From: Proteus faecis
GTDB taxonomy: Bacteria; Pseudomonadota; Gammaproteobacteria; Enterobacterales; Enterobacteriaceae
Assembly (NCBI RefSeq): GCF_003144395.1
Contig: NZ_PENZ01000028.1
Location: forward strand, 1-64,000
Reading direction: 5' to 3'
DNA: 64,000 nucleotides
In this document: piece by piece, positions 20,313-29,610 of the stretch
Position numbering within the stretch: the first letter of the stretch is position 1
Layout of the letters: every line of letters begins with the position of its first letter
Position numbers and translations under genes: made by a program
The notes under the pieces: generated by a model
The model's input: the letters and a program-made list of their open reading frames with translations, nothing else
What the model was told of the DNA's origin: nothing
The model's database searches: none

Positions 20313-20340
20313 AAAGGCTCACTTCGGTGAGCCTTTTTTA
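20313..20340 (+). terminator. Terminator downstream of ssrA
   Basis: Perfect 10-bp stem AAAGGCTCAC/GTGAGCCTTT with a TTCG tetraloop and a T6 tail. It is 130 bases past the mature tmRNA 3' end, so the DNA between them is either transcribed trailer or insertion scar. Confidence 0.88.
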
Positions 20341-20476
20341 TTAAAATAAAATATATTCAGCCATTCCAATATGTCATAGCATGTTCACTACTGCTCATTG
20401 CTAGACTCTAGTCATATTCCATATGAAAAATCCATATAGCCTTACAATCTTATCTCAAAAGTAAAAATACAAAAAA

Positions 20477-20492
20477 CTGACAAATACGTCAT
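20477..20492. promoter_or_regulatory. HprR-like box upstream of the response regulator gene
   Basis: CTGACAAATACGTCAT is an imperfect copy of the palindrome found upstream of msrP (ATGACAAAATTGTCAT). It lies about 200 bases before hprR and suggests autoregulation. The rest of the 350-base gap is AT-rich with nothing else I can name. Confidence 0.4.
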
Positions 20493-20690
20493 CATAAAAA
20501 ATCCTAACAATAAATTATTGTTTTACATAAAAGCTATTTAATAACAACATAGAAAACCTCTAAAACTTGTTGTTACAAGACCAATTTTAGTAGAAATTGT
20601 CATGTTAAATTAACTCTGTTTATCCTACAAATGACTGGTCTAAATAACGCTAAATACCTATTCTAATCTAAAGAGTTTAAGGTAATCATA

Positions 20691-21383
20691 ATGAAAATAC
20701 TCTTAATTGAAGATCACAAAAAAACAGCCAATTGGGTTAAAAAAGGGCTAGAGGAAGCTGGCTATACTATTGATATTACAGGTGATGGTCGTGATGGTCT
20801 CTATTTAGCATTAGAGAATAACTACAAATTAATTATTCTTGACATTATGCTTCCTGGAATGGATGGCTGGAATGTTTTAAAAATATTGCGTACATCGAAA
20901 TCAGTTCCTGTGATTTGTTTGACAGCAAGGGATGCCGTAGATGATCGCGTTAAAGGACTAGAATTAGGAGCAAATGATTATTTAGTAAAACCTTTCTCAT
21001 TTTCAGAATTGTTGGCAAGGGTTAAAAATCAATTAAGAGTTCAACAAAATATTTCAACCGTTATTGAAATTGCTGATTTAAAAATTAACTTATCCCGTCA
21101 TGAAGTTGAACGTAACGGTATACAGTTCCCAATGACACGCCAAGAATATTCATTATTGCTCTTTTTTGCTTTGCATATTAATGAAATATTACCTAGAGCA
21201 TTGATTGCAAGTGAGGTATGGGGAATTAATTTTGATAGTGATACTAATATCGTAGATGTCGCTATCCGTCGTTTACGAAAAAAAATTGATGATGGATATG
21301 AAATCAAATTAATAGAAACGGTTAGAGGAATGGGATATAGGCTAAATGGAGTCAATAATGAAAACAAAATCATTAAGATTTAA
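20691..21383 (+). CDS. hprR: HprR-like response regulator (OmpR/PhoB family)
   Basis: The 230-residue protein has a receiver domain followed by a winged-helix DNA-binding domain. The phospho-acceptor is Asp51 in KLIILDIMLPGMDGW; the conserved lysine lies in VKPFSFSELLARV. The C-terminal half has the recognition helix VDVAIRRLRKKIDD and the wing RGMGYRL. Similarity to CusR/YedW, plus the adjacent msrPQ genes, supports the HprR (hydrogen peroxide / hypochlorite response) role. Codon use is more AT-biased than the core genes on the left. Its 3' end overlaps hprS by 26 bases. Confidence 0.85.
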   Translation: MKILLIEDHKKTANWVKKGLEEAGYTIDITGDGRDGLYLALENNYKLIILDIMLPGMDGWNVLKILRTSKSVPVICLTARDAVDDRVKGLELGANDYLVKPFSFSELLARVKNQLRVQQNISTVIEIADLKINLSRHEVERNGIQFPMTRQEYSLLLFFALHINEILPRALIASEVWGINFDSDTNIVDVAIRRLRKKIDDGYEIKLIETVRGMGYRLNGVNNENKIIKI

Positions 21384-22716
21384 ACTTATTTCTTTATTTA
21401 TCGTATTGATGATTGCAAATGCAGGATTTATGTCTTTAACGCTTTATCAATCACTTAAAAATGAATTAATATCCCGCGATAACACCTTACTTGTAAACCG
21501 GGCAGACCAATTAGCTAAGTTAATTAATAGCGGAATTGATATCAAAACATTGCCAATCTATTTCCAGCGCATGATGGATATGCAACAAGATATTATTTAT
21601 ATTACTGATATTAATAATAAAATTCTAGTTGATACTAATTCAGATATTTTATTTGCAGATCATCTAAAAACTGTTAATGCAAATAATATAGATTTAAACA
21701 CTATAACCTCTTGGGAAACAAGATCGGGTGTACCCGTTTCGGCAATTAACTTTACAATTGAATCACCAATAGGCATGTTAAATGTGGTAATCGCCAAAGC
21801 GTCTTTTGTGCGTATCAGTATGTTAAGTGAATATTTAAGTAAAATACTAATTATCTCATTAGCTTCTATTTTATTTATGGGAATATTAAGCTTTTGGCTA
21901 ATTAAACATGGGCTAAGAGATATCCGTTTTCTTAGCCAAATGACTGCTAAAACAGACATACACACTCTCAACCAAACAATAAATATTTCACAACTTCCCA
22001 GTGAACTTAAAAGTTTAGGTGACTCATTAAACATAATGAGAAAAAGATTAAAGAATGATTTTGTAAAACTAACTCAATTAGCAGATGACTTGGCTCATGA
22101 ACTCAGAACACCAATTAACGCCGTAAAAGTTCAAAATGAAATTATGTTACAACGCTCTCGTAGCGTAGAAGAATATGAATCAATTATTATTAGTAATATT
22201 GAAGAATTGGATAAACTTGCAAAAATAATTGAAAATGTTTTATTTATCGCTCGTGCTGAAAATAAAAATATTATTTTAAATAGAGAAACCTTGAATTTAT
22301 CAGATTTAATTGATGAAGTTTATAATCTATTTTCATTTTATGCAGAAGAAAAACAGATTACCTTATTAAAAAAGCCTACAGCATTAACAGTTAGTGCAGA
22401 TCACTTACTTTTTACGCGCATATTAATGAACCTCATATCAAATGCAATTAAATATTCTCCCGCTAATACGCAAGTCATCACTCAATGTAAAAAAGAAAAA
22501 AATCAGTTAGTGATTTGTATCAGTAATATTGGAGAAGAATTGGATCAACATGAAAAAATATTTACTCGTTTTTGGCGTGGTGATAATGCAAGAACAACAG
22601 ATGGAAATGGTTTAGGTTTATCAATTGTACAAGCTATTATGACATTACATGAGGGTAAAGTAAGTTACGAGCGTATTGGAAAACGCAATGTATTTTGTTT
22701 AACCTTTCCATGCTAA
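21358..22716 (+). CDS. hprS: HprS-like sensor histidine kinase
   Basis: The 452-residue kinase has two membrane helices (about residues 10-30 and 158-178) around a periplasmic sensor of about 125 residues, then HAMP, the dimerisation helix with the phosphorylated His in DDLAHELRTPINAVK, and the ATPase domain with the N box NLISNAIKYSPA and the G box GNGLGLSIVQAIM. I start it at the ATG at 21358 (MKTKSLRFK), which has GGAG six bases upstream; an ATG four codons earlier has no such box. It pairs with hprR, probably to sense oxidised methionine or hypochlorous stress. Confidence 0.86.
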   Translation: MKTKSLRFKLISLFIVLMIANAGFMSLTLYQSLKNELISRDNTLLVNRADQLAKLINSGIDIKTLPIYFQRMMDMQQDIIYITDINNKILVDTNSDILFADHLKTVNANNIDLNTITSWETRSGVPVSAINFTIESPIGMLNVVIAKASFVRISMLSEYLSKILIISLASILFMGILSFWLIKHGLRDIRFLSQMTAKTDIHTLNQTINISQLPSELKSLGDSLNIMRKRLKNDFVKLTQLADDLAHELRTPINAVKVQNEIMLQRSRSVEEYESIIISNIEELDKLAKIIENVLFIARAENKNIILNRETLNLSDLIDEVYNLFSFYAEEKQITLLKKPTALTVSADHLLFTRILMNLISNAIKYSPANTQVITQCKKEKNQLVICISNIGEELDQHEKIFTRFWRGDNARTTDGNGLGLSIVQAIMTLHEGKVSYERIGKRNVFCLTFPC

Positions 22717-22725
22717 TTACGCTAT

Positions 22726-22741
22726 ATGACAAAATTGTCAT
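22726..22741. promoter_or_regulatory. Palindromic HprR/CusR-type box upstream of msrP
   Basis: ATGACAAAATTGTCAT is a perfect 16-bp palindrome 87 bases upstream of msrP. It is close to the ACAAAATTGT-centred box recognised by HprR and CusR in E. coli. A further half site, CTTGTCA, follows at about 22744-22750. Confidence 0.7.
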
Positions 22742-22827
22742 CATCTTGTCAGCTTTTTTATAAAATATCTCGGCATAATTAACTTATTAATAGCCTATAA
22801 GTTTCTTAATTATGTAGAGGTAACATC

Positions 22828-23838
22828 ATGAAAAAAAATAGGAAAAATAGCCTATCAGACATTACACCTGAATCTGTTTTTATGATGAAACGACGTAATT
22901 TACTAAAATTACTGGGAGTTGGTGCGGCTGGGATAGCCACCTCATCTGCTGTAAAAGCAGATTTATTTTCATGGTTTAGTGAAGATGACAAACCGACAAT
23001 ACCCAAATCACCCTATAAAAAATTACAATTTATTCAACCTGAAGAATACCAATCTTCATTAAAATTAACGCCTGAAGATAAGGTAACGGGCTATAATAAT
23101 TTTTATGAATTTGGTCTTAATAAATCTGATCCAGCTAAATATGCACACTCCATGAAAACAGATGAGTGGACATTAACTATTGATGGTGAAGTTAATCGTC
23201 CACTCATCTTAAACCTAGACGATATTAACCGTAAATTTCAATTAGAAGAACGTATCTATCGTATGCGTTGTGTTGAAGCATGGTCGATGGTCATTCCTTG
23301 GGTCGGTTTTCCATTAGCGAGCTTACTTTCTTTGGTTGAACCCAATAGCCGTGCAAAATATGTTGCCTTCGAAACGCTTTACTCGCCACAGGAAATGCGC
23401 GGACAAGATAGTCGCTTTATTGGGGGAGGTTTGCAATACCCATATGTCGAAGGGTTAAGACTAGATGAAGCAATAAATCCACTCACATTATTAGCAACTG
23501 GGGTATATGGAAAATCGTTGCCTAATCAGAATGGGGCACCAATTCGCCTTGTTGTTCCATGGAAATATGGCTTTAAAGGGATCAAATCCATTGTAAGAAT
23601 TCGTTTAACTGAGTCAATTCCGCCAACAACATGGAATTTATCCGCACCACATGAATATGGTTTTTATGCAAATGTTAACCCAGATGTCAGCCATCCTCGT
23701 TGGTCACAAGCAACCGAACGTTTTATTGGTGCGGGTGGCTTAGGCCAAATAACAAGACAACCAACATTATTGTTCAATGGCTATGGTGAGCAAGTAGCAC
23801 ATTTATATAAAAATTTAGATTTACGGAGAAATTTTTAA
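22828..23838 (+). CDS. msrP: Protein-methionine-sulfoxide reductase catalytic subunit MsrP
   Basis: Periplasmic molybdoenzyme that repairs oxidised methionines in envelope proteins. The N terminus has a Tat signal ([17 protein letters not shown], then ATSSAVKA as cleavage region), so it is exported folded with its molybdopterin cofactor. The Mo-ligand cysteine is in [15 protein letters not shown] at about residue 147. The length of 336 residues and the ending [11 protein letters not shown] match E. coli YedY. The stop overlaps the msrQ start (TAATG). Confidence 0.96.
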   Translation: MKKNRKNSLSDITPESVFMMKRRNLLKLLGVGAAGIATSSAVKADLFSWFSEDDKPTIPKSPYKKLQFIQPEEYQSSLKLTPEDKVTGYNNFYEFGLNKSDPAKYAHSMKTDEWTLTIDGEVNRPLILNLDDINRKFQLEERIYRMRCVEAWSMVIPWVGFPLASLLSLVEPNSRAKYVAFETLYSPQEMRGQDSRFIGGGLQYPYVEGLRLDEAINPLTLLATGVYGKSLPNQNGAPIRLVVPWKYGFKGIKSIVRIRLTESIPPTTWNLSAPHEYGFYANVNPDVSHPRWSQATERFIGAGGLGQITRQPTLLFNGYGEQVAHLYKNLDLRRNF

Positions 23839-24449
23839 TGCAATCGATATATGGAATAAAAGTTAAGTTATTAAAAACCATATTCCATCTTATTGGTTTA
23901 TTGGCTTTCATTTGGCTTATTTATGCAATTTATACGCAAAAATTCAGCTCAGATCCTTCAAAAGATATTCAGCATTTTACTGGAATTACAACTTTACGTT
24001 TATTAATTATATTAGCTCTGATCCCTATGGTTGCATTTTACTTAAAATTAAACACACTATTTCAAGTAAGAAAACCATTAGGATTATGGTGTTTTTTTTG
24101 GGCTAACTTACATTTAGCAAGTTATCTTCTACTTGAAATAGGTTGGGAAAATATTACTTTCTTTTTTAGCGAAGTTTTTTCCCGTATTTATCTTATTATA
24201 GGCGCTTTATGTTGGATAATTTTATTATTGATGGCTATAAGTTCATTTGATTGGTTAAAAAATAAATTTAATCAAGAATGGAAAAGAATACATAGCCTAT
24301 TTTATCCACTCTTATTATTAGTCTGTATTCATTATTTTTTATCATTAAAATCGCCAACACCAGAGCCTATTATTTATCTAATTATTATTGGATTAACATA
24401 CCTTTTTCGATTTTGGCAACAGAAAAAAAATAAATCAACTAATATATAA
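23838..24449 (+). CDS. msrQ: Haem-binding membrane subunit MsrQ
   Basis: Inner-membrane cytochrome that passes quinol or flavin-derived electrons to MsrP. It has 203 residues with six predicted membrane helices. Likely haem-ligand histidines are in FWANLHLASYLLLE, RIHSLFYPLLLL and CIHYFLSLK. It is translationally coupled with msrP by a one-base overlap, the standard msrPQ arrangement. Confidence 0.94.
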   Translation: MQSIYGIKVKLLKTIFHLIGLLAFIWLIYAIYTQKFSSDPSKDIQHFTGITTLRLLIILALIPMVAFYLKLNTLFQVRKPLGLWCFFWANLHLASYLLLEIGWENITFFFSEVFSRIYLIIGALCWIILLLMAISSFDWLKNKFNQEWKRIHSLFYPLLLLVCIHYFLSLKSPTPEPIIYLIIIGLTYLFRFWQQKKNKSTNI

Positions 24450-24499
24450 AATAACCTCTCCACCAATTTAATTATAATATTATATAAATGATATTATTA

Positions 24500-24520
24500 A
24501 AGCCTCATTTAAGAGGCTTT
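24500..24520 (+). terminator. Terminator after msrQ
   Basis: AAGCCTC/GAGGCTT stem with an ATTTAA loop, running into TTAAC. The hairpin lies 51 bases after the msrQ stop. Confidence 0.6.
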
Positions 24521-24562
24521 AACAAATTGTAATAAACTAAATAGTTGCCTATCAATTCAGCA

Positions 24563-24937
24563 TTAGAAATACAATGATATATCCATAGAAAAATTACGCC
24601 TAGGAGCAGTAAAACGTTGTAAACCAAGACGAACACGATCTATTTGATTTGTTGTACCAAATTCTGGCAAACTTCTTAATGCATCCCAAGTACTATATTT
24701 TCTATTAAATAAATTAAAAACCCCAGCACGCAATACAATATTTTTATTTACATTATAGTAAGCTGTCGTATTAAATACAGTTTAAGAATCAATAAGATAT
24801 GGCTATTCACAACCATTCCGTATTGCTTGATTACCTTCTTTTCGTGTTGAATAAGTCATAAATATCCCTGCACCATATTTTTTATCCGCATTATCATAAG
24901 ATAAGGAAGAAACCCATTTAAAAGGTTGTATAGAAAG
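24563..24937 (-). pseudogene. C-terminal remnant of a TonB-dependent outer-membrane receptor
   Basis: Reading the minus strand from about 24937 to the stop at 24563-24565 gives a TonB-receptor C terminus: LSYDNADKKYGAGIFMTYS, then AGVFNLFNRKYSTWDALRSL, RLGLQRFTAPRRNFSM and the final aromatic ISLYF. Two in-frame stops interrupt it, one at the codon just after GNQAIRNGCE and one after PYLIDS (near 24781). About 124 codons remain of an expected 600-700, so it is a truncated and broken gene, most like haem/haemoglobin receptors by the FNL.DRKY-type motif. Its upstream end runs into the 3' end of the PhzF-like gene. Confidence 0.85.
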
Positions 24938-25817
24938 TAATAATCTTCGAGCCTATCATGGTTGCTTTTCCTCCCACTCTCACTCGACTAATTGTATTTT
25001 CCGTTGAATCAATAATAACGTGAATAAGAGAAGAACATTGCATGGCACGCCCCTGCTCTAATAGAAAATGCGTTTTATGAGGGAAAACATGCTTAACAAG
25101 ATAACAGCCTAAAGCGCCACTAGAACTCCCTGTAGCAGACTCTTCATTGATGCCATATAAAGGTGCAAAGTTACGGCAATGAGCAGTAATCTCTTTATCT
25201 TGGCTAAGCTCAAAAACATGAAAGCCAATAGTATTAAATTCGCGACTTAACTCTGCAATCGCATCAAAATTCGGTTTTAGCGTATCTAATTGCCCAAATT
25301 GTACGGGGATCAAAATATCAGGTAATCCTGTTGAAAATATCTCAATAGGTAAGCCTGTTTCTGAAATAACTTCGCAATTTACTCCTAATGCAGCGGCCAC
25401 AGCATCTATTTTTGGAGCTTGTCGTGAAATAGGCAGTGTTTGCTCCATAACGACATTTTCAGTATCAATAGCAACGCTTAAAACGCCTGCTTTGGTTTTT
25501 TGTGTGTAATGACCAGAAGCCAATAAATTGAGTGAAGATAAAGTGAAAAATACCGCTAATGTAGCATGACCACAAAAATCGACTTCTCCTTCAGGCGTGA
25601 AAAAATCAACTTCAAAATCAGTCTCTTCACCTTGATAAACAAAAGCAGTTTCAGAAAAGCCGACTTCTTTAGCGATAGCTATTTTCTGTTCATCACTTAA
25701 TTGAGGAGGATTTAGTACTACACCAGCAGGATTCCCCCCTGTATTATTTCGAGTAAATGAGTTTACAAGATATACTTTGATCTCGTGCTCTACTGAGTGT
25801 ATAGCTTCATTTTGCAT
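24918..25817 (-). CDS. PhzF family isomerase/epimerase
   Basis: A 299-residue protein of the PhzF phenazine biosynthesis-like family with the diaminopimelate-epimerase fold. Signature blocks are NTGGNPAGVVL near the N terminus, EVGFSETAFVYQ (with the catalytic-type Glu), FCGHATLAVFF, and the C-terminal YGINEESATGSSSGALGCYL. The natural substrate is not known; no other phenazine genes are present. The last residues (SKIITFYTTF) lie over the decayed TonB-receptor gene, so the C terminus may have been created by the deletion that removed most of the receptor. Confidence 0.88.
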   Translation of the reverse strand: MQNEAIHSVEHEIKVYLVNSFTRNNTGGNPAGVVLNPPQLSDEQKIAIAKEVGFSETAFVYQGEETDFEVDFFTPEGEVDFCGHATLAVFFTLSSLNLLASGHYTQKTKAGVLSVAIDTENVVMEQTLPISRQAPKIDAVAAALGVNCEVISETGLPIEIFSTGLPDILIPVQFGQLDTLKPNFDAIAELSREFNTIGFHVFELSQDKEITAHCRNFAPLYGINEESATGSSSGALGCYLVKHVFPHKTHFLLEQGRAMQCSSLIHVIIDSTENTISRVRVGGKATMIGSKIITFYTTF

Positions 25818-25935
25818 ATATTTTCCGCATTACTTCAAACGCATTAAGTCTGTGTATAAAAATAGAGTTTTCTCGATCTATCTTATATTGCTCTACTTTA
25901 AATATCTTCTTTTTAAGTAGTAGATAAAATACTCA

Positions 25936-26517
25936 CTAATTAGGGCAAACTTCCGACACGCTATCTAATCCTTGCTGTCTTTGTTCAAATGTGACACTTT
26001 TATTATCGCCATCTCGGATAATTTTTAAGATATAAATACTATCAAAATCACTACTTTTCCATTTAGGGATTAATTTAGGATCTCCCCCCTCTTGCTTCAT
26101 AATATCTCGTGCCACTTTAACTAAATTGTCATGCTCCCATGCAATAAAAATAACTGCATTTTCATATTTCTTACTTAACAGGGCTTCTCGCAATTCTTTT
26201 ACCTCTTTAGCATGGTATTGAAGATGAATAGGTAATGAGGTTTTAATCGCGATAGGAGAAATTGTTTGGAGTGAACGCAATGAATTGCCTAACTTACTCT
26301 GTTTGGGCGCAGCGGCAAATAATGCATCAGGTTTGCCAAATTGATTTATAAGTACATCTGGTAGGGCTAATGCTCTATTTAATCCCTTACAGGTCAATTG
26401 CCCACTATCATTATCAGGTTTTTCACCATGTCTTATAAAGACAAGTGTTTGATTGGAATACGCCATATGACTGAATCCTAAAATAAATATGCCCAAAAAT
26501 ATAAATACACTGCGCAT
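25936..26517 (-). CDS. Exported histidine phosphatase family protein
   Basis: The 193-residue protein has a Sec signal peptide (about residues 1-21, ending HMAYSNQ) followed by the histidine phosphatase motif FIRHGEKP, where the His is the phospho-acceptor. A second conserved His lies in AWEHDNLVKVARDI. It has the length of short periplasmic members of the family. The substrate cannot be told from the sequence. It is a single gene with no clear operon partner. Confidence 0.82.
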   Translation of the reverse strand: MRSVFIFLGIFILGFSHMAYSNQTLVFIRHGEKPDNDSGQLTCKGLNRALALPDVLINQFGKPDALFAAAPKQSKLGNSLRSLQTISPIAIKTSLPIHLQYHAKEVKELREALLSKKYENAVIFIAWEHDNLVKVARDIMKQEGGDPKLIPKWKSSDFDSIYILKIIRDGDNKSVTFEQRQQGLDSVSEVCPN

Positions 26518-27025
26518 ACAGCGTTGCCTTTAAGTCAATTAAGTATAAGAAATATATAAAAATTAAAACACATCTAATATTAACCATAAACTCGCCTGTT
26601 TGGTGTCACTCAGTCTATCATAGACCAAAGTATTTTAGCGGTGAGTGCATCTTAGATAATGTACATTTAGCCACTCTTATAATTTATTGGCCTTTATTTT
26701 ACTTTCCAAATACCCCAAGATTAATTAACAAATATTAAAATCGAACAAACAATTGTTAACGGAAAATAAAGAATATCTTTGATTTTTTATTACGTTACGT
26801 CCAGATTTATAAAGTTGGATTAAAGTTAAATACTCAGCACTCTTAGATAAAAAAAGAGAGGAAATCTCTTTTTTTCAATAAAAATAATGTGTTAAAAATC
26901 AATGCAAACCTCTTTATCTCCCTTTACTTAGTTTAATGGCTAAAGTTCTGCCACTAGTTACCGATACTGTTTGTTCTTCAATAAGTTATCAATACTTATT
27001 AATTATTATTTATCCAGGGTTAAGC
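26518..27025. other. AT-rich intergenic region upstream of the chemoreceptor gene
   Basis: About 500 bases between the divergent phosphatase and chemoreceptor genes. An open frame runs from 26936 into the chemoreceptor but has no ribosome-binding site. I could not place a sigma-28 promoter with confidence; TAAAGTTA at about 26825 fits the -35 half but no GCCGATAA follows. Confidence 0.4.
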
Positions 27026-28576
27026 ATGTTCTTTAAAAACTTTAAAATTCGTACAAAATTAACCATCGCATTTACAATTTTTGTGATGTTAATTATGTTG
27101 GGTTCCAGTTTCGCACTAATGGGTTTAAATAGTGCGAATCAAGATATTCATGATGTCGTTGATGATATCTATCCAACCACAGTCAAAGCCAATTTACTGA
27201 TTAATAATTTCAATGAGTTTATTATATTTCAGCAACTCACTATGCTTGATGAGCAAGGAAGTTTAGCGAGTGAACAAGAGAGCAAGAAAGCAGAGATCAC
27301 CGCTAAAGTTGCGCAATTGCTGAAAGAGTTAGACGAATCCACACACGATGCTGAGTCAAAAAAAATCTTAGCTGAGGTTTATGACATTCGTCAGCAATAT
27401 ATAACTTCTCAAAACTTTGTAGTAAAGGCATTTAATGAAAATAACAGACACGCTGCAGTCAATGAACTGATCACAAAAACCTCTGCTATCCAATTAAAAT
27501 ATCGCGATAAAATATTAGAGTTTATCGAATTACAAAATCAAAAAATGGAGGAGGCAGGTGACGCTGTTGAACGTGATTTTATTGAGAAAAGAATATTTTT
27601 AATATTATTAACTCTTGTCAGTATTATTGTGGGTAGCATTTTAGGATGGTTTATTACTAGAGGCATTACTCTCCCATTAGAAAAGGCAATAAATTTTGCA
27701 AAAGCCATCGCAAATGGTGATTTAACACAAGAAGTGAATACTGATTATCATGATGAAGTAGGGATACTATTACAAGCCCTTGCTGAAATGAAAATGCGCC
27801 TATTAGAGGTTGTGCAAAATGTACAAAACGGTGCTGAAAATATTTCCTCGGCAGCAGAGCAAATTACTGCGGGTAGCCAAAATTTAGCGGCAAGGACAGA
27901 AGAACAAGCAACATCAGTAGAAGAAACCGCAAGCTCAATGGAGCAAATGACGTCAACCGTTAAAAACACAACAGATCATACTCATAATGCAATTAATGTT
28001 GCTGAAAAAACTGAAGTCGCTGTACACCATAATGGCAAAATGATGCTTCAGCTAACTGAAAAAATGAGAGCAATTAATAGCTCATCATCTCAAATGACCG
28101 ATATTATTAACTTAATTGATGCCATTGCATTCCAAACTAATATTCTTGCACTAAATGCTGCTGTTGAAGCTGCTAGAGCAGGTGAACATGGTAAGGGTTT
28201 TGCAGTTGTTGCTGGAGAGGTCAGACTACTGGCACAAAAGAGCGCAGATTCCGCTAATGATATACGTGCTCTTATTGATAACTCATCAACTCAAACACAA
28301 GAAGGAATGGAATTAGTTGAGCAAGCCGACTCACAAATCCAAAAAATGATCACCGATGTTGAAGAAATCAGCGCATTATTACGAGAAATTGGGCAGGCAA
28401 GTAACGAGCAAAGCGATGGTATATCACAAATCAATAATGCTATAAGTCAGCTTGATTCGACAACGCAACAGAATGCAGGATTAGTTGAAGAATCTGTCGC
28501 TGCCGCAAATTCTCTTAACGACCAAGCCTTAAATCTAACTAAACTTGTTAATTACTTTCAGATTAAGTGCATCTAA
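27026..28576 (+). CDS. Methyl-accepting chemotaxis protein
   Basis: Transmembrane chemoreceptor of 516 residues. Two membrane helices (about residues 12-32 and 190-210) enclose a periplasmic domain of four-helix-bundle type; HAMP follows. The signalling hairpin contains the highly conserved DAIAFQTNILALNAAVEAAR. Methylation-region glutamines and glutamates flank it. It ends LTKLVNYFQIKCI, so it lacks the NWETF-type tether for CheR and CheB and should depend on other receptors for adaptation. The ATG at 27026 gives MFFKNFKIRTKLT, the usual basic start before the first helix. The ligand is unknown. Confidence 0.93.
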   Translation: MFFKNFKIRTKLTIAFTIFVMLIMLGSSFALMGLNSANQDIHDVVDDIYPTTVKANLLINNFNEFIIFQQLTMLDEQGSLASEQESKKAEITAKVAQLLKELDESTHDAESKKILAEVYDIRQQYITSQNFVVKAFNENNRHAAVNELITKTSAIQLKYRDKILEFIELQNQKMEEAGDAVERDFIEKRIFLILLTLVSIIVGSILGWFITRGITLPLEKAINFAKAIANGDLTQEVNTDYHDEVGILLQALAEMKMRLLEVVQNVQNGAENISSAAEQITAGSQNLAARTEEQATSVEETASSMEQMTSTVKNTTDHTHNAINVAEKTEVAVHHNGKMMLQLTEKMRAINSSSSQMTDIINLIDAIAFQTNILALNAAVEAARAGEHGKGFAVVAGEVRLLAQKSADSANDIRALIDNSSTQTQEGMELVEQADSQIQKMITDVEEISALLREIGQASNEQSDGISQINNAISQLDSTTQQNAGLVEESVAAANSLNDQALNLTKLVNYFQIKCI

Positions 28577-28601
28577 TTCGTTATTGTATTTGATAGTGTT
28601 G

Positions 28602-28638
28602 TTCAAGGTCACTCAGTGAAAATTGTCGTGACCTTGAA
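28602..28638. terminator. Terminator between chemoreceptor and mdaB
   Basis: Perfect 11-bp stem TTCAAGGTCAC/GTGACCTTGAA between convergent genes, followed by AAACATATTT on the plus strand. Confidence 0.65.
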
Positions 28639-28670
28639 AACATATTTAGATGAAAGAATAACCGCTTATA

Positions 28671-29249
28671 TCAACCAAAAACGTGAGTTAAATGTGCTTT
28701 ATATTCAGCAATATCATTATCAACTTTTGGCTCTTTAATAACGTCATTAACCATAAAAGTTGGTAATTGAGATAACCCTAAAAATTGTTGTGATTTGTGA
28801 AAAGCAAAATAAACACCATCAACACCTCTACCATCAAAGAAATTGCCAAATTCATTAAAGGCTTCAACAGGAGCGTTCCACGTTACGGAGAGCATGTATT
28901 TTTTACCTTGTAATAGCCCACCTGTGCCGTATTGCTTTTTAGGATCACGACGAGTACGACCATCATTCTCATATAACTTGCCATGACCAAATGTATACAC
29001 ATCATCCATATATTTTTTTACTTTCCATGGCATCATCATCCACCAGCCAGGCATTTGATAAATAATAGTGTCAGCCCATAGAAATTTATCTATTTCATCA
29101 TCAATATCATAGCCTTCTTCTATTTGAGTCTCTTTAACACGATGACCTAATGTGACTAAATGTTCAGTAGCAACATCATGCAATGTGCGGTTTAATTGAC
29201 CGGCAGAATGACCAAAGTTTTGACCACCATTAATCAGTAAAATGTTCAT
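28671..29249 (-). CDS. mdaB: NADPH:quinone oxidoreductase MdaB
   Basis: Flavodoxin-like FAD enzyme that reduces quinones by two electrons and protects against redox-cycling compounds. The 192-residue protein matches E. coli MdaB along its length: LLINGGQNFGHSAGQLN at the N terminus, QMPGWWMMMPWKVKKYMDDV in the middle, YGTGGLLQGKKYMLSVTWNA and the ending PTFMVNDVIKEP. In E. coli mdaB is followed by ygiN; here a LysR gene has come between them. Confidence 0.94.
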   Translation of the reverse strand: MNILLINGGQNFGHSAGQLNRTLHDVATEHLVTLGHRVKETQIEEGYDIDDEIDKFLWADTIIYQMPGWWMMMPWKVKKYMDDVYTFGHGKLYENDGRTRRDPKKQYGTGGLLQGKKYMLSVTWNAPVEAFNEFGNFFDGRGVDGVYFAFHKSQQFLGLSQLPTFMVNDVIKEPKVDNDIAEYKAHLTHVFG

Positions 29250-29610
29250 GTTAACTCCTAAATTTTTTCTTGCGATACGTCTAATGGAGTTAATCTAACA
29301 GGAAACAAATAAGTTCGCACACGACAATAAAAACCAAAAACAAATAAAAAGCAGAGTTATAATCTTTATTTAAACTCAAAATAAGCTATATAAAATATAA
29401 AAAACCACAAATAATCACTTTTACGATTAGGTGTATTAATTATAACGATTATTGCTTTTTAGGCAAAAGTCTATTGTTTCTCAGACTATTTTTTTAAATG
29501 ACTGGCTGTTATAACATTAATAGGACGACCTTCTAGCCAGATAGGATTGTATTACTATTTATTACCTTAAGATAAGTTGTAAGAAATTAAGCACATCAAT
29601 GTGCTAAAAG
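29250..29610. other. Intergenic region between mdaB and the lysR gene
   Basis: About 360 AT-rich bases holding the mdaB promoter. The hairpin AGCACATCAATGTGCT at 29590-29605, directly after the LysR stop, may act as a weak terminator. Nothing else was recognised. Confidence 0.4.

Noticed and set aside
26800-26940. Sigma-28 (flagellar) promoter before the chemoreceptor gene
   Set aside because: TAAAGTTA is present but no GCCGATAA-like -10 at proper distance.
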